From Nocardia nova NBRC 15556 (GTDB lineage Bacteria; Actinomycetota; Actinomycetes; Mycobacteriales; Mycobacteriaceae): a DNA stretch of 64,000 nt. Shown in pieces: positions 58,421 through 64,000 of the stretch; position 1 is the first letter of the stretch; every line of letters starts with the position of its first letter. The DNA is taken from the NCBI RefSeq assembly GCF_001613005.1, contig NZ_BDBN01000045.1, positions 16,135 through 80,134 on the forward strand, written 5' to 3'. Made by a program: the position numbers and the translations under genes. The notes beneath the pieces were generated by a model, which did not search any database, was not told the DNA's origin, and saw only the letters and a program-made list of their open reading frames with translations.

Positions 58421-61400
58421 TCAGCGTCCCTCGCCCTGTCCCGTGCGCGGTTTGACCAGTGGGAACGGCAGGGTTTCGCGGATACTGCGGCCGGTGATGA
58501 GCATGACCACACGATCCACACCCACACCCAGACCGCCGGTCGGCGGCATCGCGAATTCCAGTGCCTCGAGGAAGTCCTCGTCCAGTTCCATGGCCTCCGG
58601 ATCACCGCCCGCGGCCAGCAGCGACTGTTCGGTCAGGCGGCGGCGCTGTTCGATCGGATTGGTCAATTCGCTGTAGGCGGTACCCAGTTCGACCCCCCAG
58701 GCCACCAGATCCCAGCGTTCGGCCACACCGTCGATGCGGCGATGCGCGCGCGTCAGCGGTGACACGGAGGTCGGGAAGTCGATGTAGAAGGTCGGCTCCT
58801 GGGTGCGTTCCTCGACGAGGTGCTCGTACATCTCGAGCACGATCTGCCCGGCGTCCCAGCCCGGCTGATACGGCACCTCGACCTTGTCGCACAGCAACCG
58901 GAGCCGATCCACCGGGGTATCGGGAGTGACGGTCTCGCCGACGGCCTCGGAGATGGCGCCGTGCACGGTGCGCACCGGCCAGTCGCCGGAGATGTCGACC
59001 TCGGTCAGCGTCCCGTCCGCACCCGGCCGCAGGGCCACGCAGGCGCCGTTGGCCGCGATCGCCGCATTCTGTATGAGCTGCCGGCACGCGTGCATCATGC
59101 GCTCGTAATCACTGTGCGCCTCATAGGCTTCCAGAATCGTGAATTCCGGATTGTGGCTGTAGTCCACACCCTCGTTGCGGAACACCCGGCCCAGTTCGAA
59201 GACCTTCTCCATCCCGCCCACACACAGCCGCTTGAGGTACAGCTCCGGGGCGATGCGCAGGTACAGGTCCAGATCGTAGGCATTGATGTGGGTGCGGAAG
59301 GGCGCAGCGTTGGCGCCGCCGTGCACCTGCTGCAGCACCGGCGTCTCGACCTCGAGGAAACCCCAGCCGGTCAACGTATCCCGCAGCGATCGCACCACGG
59401 CGCTGCGTTTGGCCAGTACCTCGCGCGCCTCGACGTTGATCGTCATATCGACGTAGCGCTGCCGCACCCGCGCCTCGGGGTCGGCGAGTCCGCGCCACTT
59501 GTCCGGCAGCGGATGCAGGCATTTGCCGATCATCCGCCAGTCCTGGGCGAGCAGCGACAGCTCGCCCCGGCGGCTCGCGCCGATCTGGCCGCTCACCTCG
59601 ATCAGATCGCCCAGATCGAAGTACTCGCCGAACGAACTCGAGCGGCGTTGGCCGACCCGGCCTCGGTCGATGAGGATCTGGATATCGCCGGACCAGTCGC
59701 GCAGCGTCGCGAAGGTGACGCCGCCGTGGTCGCGGATCCGCAACAGCCGTCCGCATACTCGCACCGTGGTGCCCTTGGGGGAGCGGCGGGCATCGGCGAT
59801 CGAATGGGTCGGGGCGTAGGCCACCGGATAGGCGTCGATATCGGCCGATTCGAGCCGGCGCACCTTGTCCATCCGCACCCGCACCTGTTCGGGGCGGCGG
59901 GCGGCGGCCTGTTCGAGGGCCGAGGGCGGTGCCTCGGGCGGGCTGCCGTCGGCGTGCAGCCCGGTGATGGTGGCCGGCACCGCGGAATGCAGACCGGTGT
60001 GGGCGGAGGCATCCGGCTGCTTGCCGAAGCGCGGCAGGAAGCCCTCGGCCAGCGCGCTGGCGAGCGCGACCCGCGGCAACTGGCGGCGCTCCTCGAAGAT
60101 GAAGAACCGCGGCACCCACTGCGGCTGATATTTCACATTCGACCGGTACAGCGCCTCGAGTTGCCACCAGCGGCTGAAGAACATCAGCACACTGCGCCAC
60201 AGCCGCAGCACCGGGCCGGCGCCGATCCGGCTGCCCTCCTCGAAGACCGAGCGGAATACCGCGAAGTTCAGCGATACCCGGGTGATCCCGTACTGTTCCG
60301 AGGTCAGCGCCAGCTGGGAGATCATGAATTCCATGATTCCGTTGGGGCCCTTGGGATCTCGTCGCATCACGTCGAGCGAGACCCCGCTGCGGCCCCAGGG
60401 CACCAGCGACAGCATGCCCCACACCCGGCCGTCGCGATCGAGCGCCTCCACCAGCAGGCTGTCGCCGTCGAGCCGGTCGCCGAGCCGGCCCAGCGCCATC
60501 GAGAAGCCGCGTTCGGTTTCGGTATCGCGCCAGGAATCGGCGCGGGCGATCATCTGCGCCATCTCGTCCGGCGAGAGTTCGCTGTGGCGGCGGACCCGGA
60601 CGGTGAAGCCCTGTTTGTGCAGGCGGTTGGCGGCCTGGCGCACCTGCTTCATCTCGGGCCCGGCCAGCGAGAACGAACGGGTGTCGAGAATCGCCTCGTC
60701 GCCCAGACGCAGCGCGGACAGGCCGGCCCGGCGGTAGGCGGTGGCGCCGAGTTCCCCGGCGCCCATCACCGCCGGGGCCCAGCCGTATTCGTCGGCCAGT
60801 CGCAACCAGGCATCGATGGCCTGCGGCCACGCCTCCCGCACACCGATCGGATCACCGGAGGCCAGGCATACGCCGAGTTCGACGCGGAAGGTGATCGCCG
60901 CCTTACCGCTGGGCGCGAAAACCACGGCCTTGTCGCGGCGAGTCGCGAAGTAGCCCAGCGAATCCTCGACATCGGAGCGGGCCAGCAGGCCGCGCACCGC
61001 GGATTCGTCCAGCCCGGTCATCGCGTTGGAGGCGCGTTGCGACCGGAACAGCACCAGCGCGGCGGCCAGCAGTGCGATGGCACCGAACAGGCCGAGCAGC
61101 AGATTCACCACATGCGGCGGGTGGCCGTCGAAGTTGTTGTCGGCCACCAGAATTGTCGCGGTGACCCGCGAGATCGCCCACAGCGGGCGCTGCGCACCGC
61201 GTGGCAGGCTGCCGGGGAACAGTTCCACCAGCCCCCACCCGAGCAGGCTGCTGATCACCAGCCCGCTGACCAGGACGCCGAGCGCCTTCCACACCGCGCC
61301 CCGCCGCACCCGGGTGTAGAACTCCGGCCATGCCGCGATCATCAGGCCGATCACCGCGAGGTGGACGAACAGCGCGGCCAGCGCGTGCGGATCCTGTTCC

Positions 61401-61828
61401 TCGGCGAAATCCAGTCCGTTGGCGAGCGCGAACAGCGCCATGTACCCGACCAGCAGCCACCAGGCGATGCGTTTACGGGAGGCCGTCGCGCCGGCGAGCA
61501 GACCGACGATCACCGCCCACATCAGGTTCGTGTCGGGCGCGTCGAAATAGTAGGCGTCGAGGTAGTGCCGCGGGACCGAGGTGATGTAGCGCAGGCCGGG
61601 CGAAATACTCCACAGCGCACACAGAGCCGAGAACACGCCGAGCACCAGGCCGGCCAGATGAGGGACTTCGCTCAGCCGACCGTGGGCGCGATGCGGAACC
61701 GGTGACGAAGGTGATCTGCGGTCGCGCGAGTGGAGCTGGTCTTGCGTGGAAGTCACCGCACCAGTGTGCGGGCTGGGGCCGCCCGAGGGGAGAAGGCCAC
61801 CGGGCGAGTCCTGCTCGTGCACGGTCAT
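58421..61828 (-). CDS. lysX: Two-domain lysyl-phosphatidylglycerol synthase / lysyl-tRNA synthetase LysX
   Basis: 1135 residues. An N-terminal membrane half (about six helices, 55-290) and an MprF-type transferase domain (about 310-600; VCLASGDPIGVREAWPQAID, RADSWRDTETERGFSMALGRLGD) are fused to a full class II lysyl-tRNA synthetase (about 645-1135; OB-fold, HNPEFTILEAYEAH motif 2, GLGVGVDRVVML motif 3). It makes lysyl-tRNA and transfers the lysine to phosphatidylglycerol, lowering envelope negative charge and raising resistance to cationic peptides. Closely similar to M. tuberculosis LysX. ATG with AAAGGA seven bases upstream. Confidence 0.96.
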   Translation of the reverse strand: MTVHEQDSPGGLLPSGGPSPHTGAVTSTQDQLHSRDRRSPSSPVPHRAHGRLSEVPHLAGLVLGVFSALCALWSISPGLRYITSVPRHYLDAYYFDAPDTNLMWAVIVGLLAGATASRKRIAWWLLVGYMALFALANGLDFAEEQDPHALAALFVHLAVIGLMIAAWPEFYTRVRRGAVWKALGVLVSGLVISSLLGWGLVELFPGSLPRGAQRPLWAISRVTATILVADNNFDGHPPHVVNLLLGLFGAIALLAAALVLFRSQRASNAMTGLDESAVRGLLARSDVEDSLGYFATRRDKAVVFAPSGKAAITFRVELGVCLASGDPIGVREAWPQAIDAWLRLADEYGWAPAVMGAGELGATAYRRAGLSALRLGDEAILDTRSFSLAGPEMKQVRQAANRLHKQGFTVRVRRHSELSPDEMAQMIARADSWRDTETERGFSMALGRLGDRLDGDSLLVEALDRDGRVWGMLSLVPWGRSGVSLDVMRRDPKGPNGIMEFMISQLALTSEQYGITRVSLNFAVFRSVFEEGSRIGAGPVLRLWRSVLMFFSRWWQLEALYRSNVKYQPQWVPRFFIFEERRQLPRVALASALAEGFLPRFGKQPDASAHTGLHSAVPATITGLHADGSPPEAPPSALEQAAARRPEQVRVRMDKVRRLESADIDAYPVAYAPTHSIADARRSPKGTTVRVCGRLLRIRDHGGVTFATLRDWSGDIQILIDRGRVGQRRSSSFGEYFDLGDLIEVSGQIGASRRGELSLLAQDWRMIGKCLHPLPDKWRGLADPEARVRQRYVDMTINVEAREVLAKRSAVVRSLRDTLTGWGFLEVETPVLQQVHGGANAAPFRTHINAYDLDLYLRIAPELYLKRLCVGGMEKVFELGRVFRNEGVDYSHNPEFTILEAYEAHSDYERMMHACRQLIQNAAIAANGACVALRPGADGTLTEVDISGDWPVRTVHGAISEAVGETVTPDTPVDRLRLLCDKVEVPYQPGWDAGQIVLEMYEHLVEERTQEPTFYIDFPTSVSPLTRAHRRIDGVAERWDLVAWGVELGTAYSELTNPIEQRRRLTEQSLLAAGGDPEAMELDEDFLEALEFAMPPTGGLGVGVDRVVMLITGRSIRETLPFPLVKPRTGQGEGR

Positions 61829-61912
61829 ATTCGATCCTTTCGCCGGACCCCGGTGCCGACCGGGACGGGGGCGGCGTGCGGCCCGCCGAGCGCGGCGGTA
61901 AAGATGTAACCC

Positions 61913-62134
61913 ATGTCGGATCCAGTCGATGTGCCGATCGAAGACGAAGTCATTCGACTCGGGCAATTCCTGAAGCTGGCCAATCTCATCGACAGCGGGT
62001 CGGAGGCCAAGACCGTGATCGCCGCCGGACTCGTGCGCGTCAACGACGAGGTGGAACTACGGCGGGGCCGCCAGCTCCATGCCGGAGACGTGGTCGCACT
62101 CGCCGGCCACCGCGTGCGGGTGGCAGGCGGATAG
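61913..62134 (+). CDS. S4-domain RNA-binding protein
   Basis: 73-residue single S4 domain (YbcJ/RlbA-like): IRLGQFLKLANLIDSGSEAKTVIAAGLVRVNDE and RRGRQLHAGDVVALAGHRVRV are the conserved two halves. Such proteins bind structured RNA, probably rRNA or tRNA. It diverges from lysX, with only 84 bases between starts. The ATG lies at the usual position before the first helix; a -10-like TAAAGA precedes it. Confidence 0.9.
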   Translation: MSDPVDVPIEDEVIRLGQFLKLANLIDSGSEAKTVIAAGLVRVNDEVELRRGRQLHAGDVVALAGHRVRVAGG

Positions 62135-62177
62135 TTCGGCAGGCGCGGGGCCGGCCGGCCCGGCGGCGATCGGCGAC

Positions 62178-62663
62178 TCATTCCGCGCGGACGACGACCC
62201 CGTCGTGATCGCTGTAGAGCATCTCGCCCGGAACGAAGGTGACGCCGCCGAATTCGACCGGCACATCGCGTTCGCCGGATCCGGTCTGGGTGCTCTTGCG
62301 CGGGTTGGTGCCCAGCGCCTTGATGCCGATGGGCAGGGTGCGCAGAATCGCCGAATCGCGGACGCCGCCGTTGATCACGACGCCGGACCAGCCGTTGTCG
62401 ACTCCACGGCCGGCGATCACGTCACCGACGAGGGCGGTGTGAATGCTCGCGCCGCCGTCCACGACCAGCACACGTCCGTCACCGGGTTCGCTGAGAGTCT
62501 GCTTGACCAACAGATTGTCCTGGAAGCAGCGAATGGTGACGATGCGCCCGCTGAACACCGGATTGCCGCCGAACTGCGTGAATTGCGTATCGCAGCTACG
62601 AATCTCGGGGCCGATCTCGTCGGCGAGGTCGGCGGTTGCCACTAGGTTTGCTGAATCGGTCAC
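62178..62663 (-). CDS. rraA: Ribonuclease E activity regulator RraA (RraA/MenG-like)
   Basis: 161 residues, family length. Core motifs are ATADLADEIGPEIRSC, FGGNPVFSGRIVTIRCF, LVVDGGASIHTALVGDVIAG and GVVINGGVRDSAIL, with TNPRKSTQTG near 122. E. coli RraA binds and inhibits RNase E; actinobacterial members (annotated menG, Rv3853) may instead be aldolase-like. Both names are possible and the menaquinone methyltransferase role is discounted. It converges on the S4 gene with 43 bases between. Confidence 0.9.
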   Translation of the reverse strand: MTDSANLVATADLADEIGPEIRSCDTQFTQFGGNPVFSGRIVTIRCFQDNLLVKQTLSEPGDGRVLVVDGGASIHTALVGDVIAGRGVDNGWSGVVINGGVRDSAILRTLPIGIKALGTNPRKSTQTGSGERDVPVEFGGVTFVPGEMLYSDHDGVVVRAE

Positions 62664-62733
62664 GAAATAAGCTTGCCATGCGGGCGACGATCGGATCCTG
62701 AGACCTTCGCCGCGTGACGCGGGGCCGCCCGGT

Positions 62734-63192
62734 TCAGCTGTCGAGGGTGCGCTGATACTCCGCGATCTTGGTCGTCAGATTGTGGGTGGTGTGTTTGACC
62801 GACAGTTTGACGAACGGCTCGATGGTCTTGCCCAGCACCTTGCCCGCGAGTCCGCCCGGCACCCGGTATTCGACGATGGCGTCCACCGTGCAGTCGCGGT
62901 CGCCGCGGGGATGGAACAGGAAGGTCGATTCGATCTCGAATCCGGTCACGGCCTTCACCGAGATCGCGACGTTCTTCTCCCAGCGCACGATCTCCAACCG
63001 CGAGGTCAGCGAGGCGGGGCCCAGTTTGATCTCGGTGTCGAACGTCGCGCCCAGCCCGGCCACCTGATCGGTGATCGGGCGGAAGGAATGGACCTCGGTG
63101 ACGAATTCCGGCAGATGGCGATGGTCGTTGACGTAGTCGAACGCGGTCTCGGCCGGCGCGGCGCAATCGGCCACGATCTTCACTGCGGTCAT
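62734..63192 (-). CDS. SRPBCC family (START-like) ligand-binding protein
   Basis: 152 residues forming the helix-grip fold of polyketide-cyclase/START-like proteins: AETAFDYVNDHRHLPEF at the start, beta strands through ATFDTEIKLG and STFLFHPRGDRDCTVDAIVEYRVPG, and a long C-terminal helix (VKLSVKHTTHNLTTKIAEYQRTL). Ligand unknown. The ATG at 63192 is chosen; longer upstream frames are unsupported. It lies downstream of the CopD-like gene (89-base gap) on the same strand. Confidence 0.87.
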   Translation of the reverse strand: MTAVKIVADCAAPAETAFDYVNDHRHLPEFVTEVHSFRPITDQVAGLGATFDTEIKLGPASLTSRLEIVRWEKNVAISVKAVTGFEIESTFLFHPRGDRDCTVDAIVEYRVPGGLAGKVLGKTIEPFVKLSVKHTTHNLTTKIAEYQRTLDS

Positions 63193-63281
63193 GCGGTAAC
63201 CGTAACGTGTTCCAGTCCGGCCCGGACCGGATGTAATTGCTATCACTCCAGTTCGGAGGCCTGTCCGGCCCGGGCTCGGAC

Positions 63282-64000
63282 TCAGGCCGTCACCGCCAGC
63301 GTCGCCGCCAGGCCGAACACCGCGGCCATCACCACGACCTCGATCAGGGCGCGGCGCAGCGAGGAGTCCGCGGTCATCCGGTGGTCGGTGGCCACCGGAA
63401 CCCAGCTGCGCCGCCACCACCAGCCGAGGCCGAGCAGCGCGACCGCCATCACCGTCTTCGCCAGCAGGATGCGGCCGTATCCGGTATCGACCAGGGCGGC
63501 CGGACCGCCGACCCGGACCAGCCCGTTCACCACGCCGGTCACCGTCACCGCGGCCACCGCGGGCAGCGCCCAGCCGGAATAGCGTGGCAGGATCACCGCC
63601 CACTCACCGCGGGTGCGCACGACCAGCGCCAGCGCCAGCAGCAGGCCGAACCAGACGGCGGCGGCCAGGGCGTGGACCGCGGCCAGCACCGATCCCAGCG
63701 TCTGCTGTGACATATGGCCGGTGATCGGGCGCAGCACCAGCGTCACCGCGGCGAAGACCAGCACCAGATCGGCGGTCGCGCGGTCCGGTCGCCGGAAGGC
63801 CAGCGTGCTGTAGCAGGCGACGGCCGCGGTGCCGATCAGCACGGCGATGCCGATCTGGCCCCCGCTGACATGCGTGAGGTAGTCGCCGAAATCGCCGGCG
63901 CGCAACCGGGTGAGCGGTACCCCCACCACCTCGGCGGCCTCGGTGGCCAGCAGCACGAATTCAGCCACCGCCCAGAGGCCGCCGAAGACGGCCAGCAGCC
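63282..64000 (-). CDS. CopD-like copper-resistance membrane protein, 5' end outside window
   Basis: At least 239 residues with six or more membrane helices. The block LGSVLAAVHALAAAVWFGLLLALAL contains the conserved His-Ala...Trp pattern of CopD domains. The hydrophobic frame continues beyond the window edge (LLAVFGGLWAVAEFVLLA), so the start at 63968 is only a minimum. CopD-family proteins are linked to copper import or tolerance and cytochrome assembly; the exact role is inferred. Confidence 0.75.
   Translation of the reverse strand, partial: LLAVFGGLWAVAEFVLLATEAAEVVGVPLTRLRAGDFGDYLTHVSGGQIGIAVLIGTAAVACYSTLAFRRPDRATADLVLVFAAVTLVLRPITGHMSQQTLGSVLAAVHALAAAVWFGLLLALALVVRTRGEWAVILPRYSGWALPAVAAVTVTGVVNGLVRVGGPAALVDTGYGRILLAKTVMAVALLGLGWWWRRSWVPVATDHRMTADSSLRRALIEVVVMAAVFGLAATLAVTA

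Overview
The window is high-GC DNA from a mycolic-acid actinomycete, most likely Nocardia (genus inferred from gene content and protein similarity recalled from memory). The left part follows the origin-proximal order known from Mycobacterium tuberculosis: gyrB end, gyrA, the Rv0007-like DUF3566 protein, tRNA-Ile, tRNA-Ala, then ppiA, a PH-domain protein, crgA, an anthranilate/aminodeoxychorismate synthase glutaminase, pknB, pknA, pbpA, rodA, pstP, fhaB, fhaA and tRNA-Leu.

Between tRNA-Ala and ppiA that order is broken by about 16 kb of accessory DNA (4.3-20.3 kb). It starts with an exact second copy of tRNA-Ala and a minisatellite built from its 3' end. A divergent TetR regulator and a TetR-like operator follow, then four consecutive oxidoreductase-type genes: Tat-exported multicopper oxidase, MpaB/DUF2236 oxygenase, AttH/CrtC-like lipocalin and FAD monooxygenase. 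Next come a decayed alpha/beta hydrolase, a giant LuxR (LAL) regulator, an AI-2E-type transporter, a class III adenylate cyclase and a DrrAB-like ABC exporter. The 714-base gap before the exporter holds a 6C small RNA (minus strand), a near-perfect parS site and an 18-bp palindrome.

The 24.8-34.8 kb block (all minus) is the conserved cell-growth signalling module. Two PASTA/eukaryotic-type Ser/Thr kinases, the transpeptidase PbpA, the glycosyltransferase RodA, the phosphatase PstP and two FHA proteins are joined mostly by 1-4 base overlaps. A candidate promoter lies upstream of fhaB; fhaA is a separate unit with a Q/Y/G-rich low-complexity middle. A reductase-deaminase pair resembling RibD split in two and in reversed order sits between the glutaminase gene and pknB.

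After tRNA-Leu and a perfect 21-bp terminator come an HSL-type esterase, a GlxA regulator, a TetR regulator and a small GNAT. Then comes the MoxR locus (SpoIIM-like, RDD, DUF58, MoxR ATPase, a DUF4129-like/DUF4350-tail protein and a membrane protein), a DUF4407 protein and a secreted chorismate mutase. The gltB-gltD glutamate synthase pair follows a 717-base leader region and ends in a strong terminator.

The right end holds a cutinase-family esterase with a terminator-like hairpin in its leader, two tandem secreted His/Asp-rich peptides and a histidine phosphatase. Beyond these are the two-function LysX (lysyl-phosphatidylglycerol synthase/lysyl-tRNA synthetase), an S4 RNA-binding protein, RraA, an SRPBCC protein and a CopD-like membrane protein cut by the window edge. 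There is no prophage, IS element or CRISPR array. The most unusual items are the oxidoreductase island, the gene-end-derived minisatellites, the 6C RNA/parS/palindrome gap, the split RibD-like pair and the tandem His/Asp-rich peptides.
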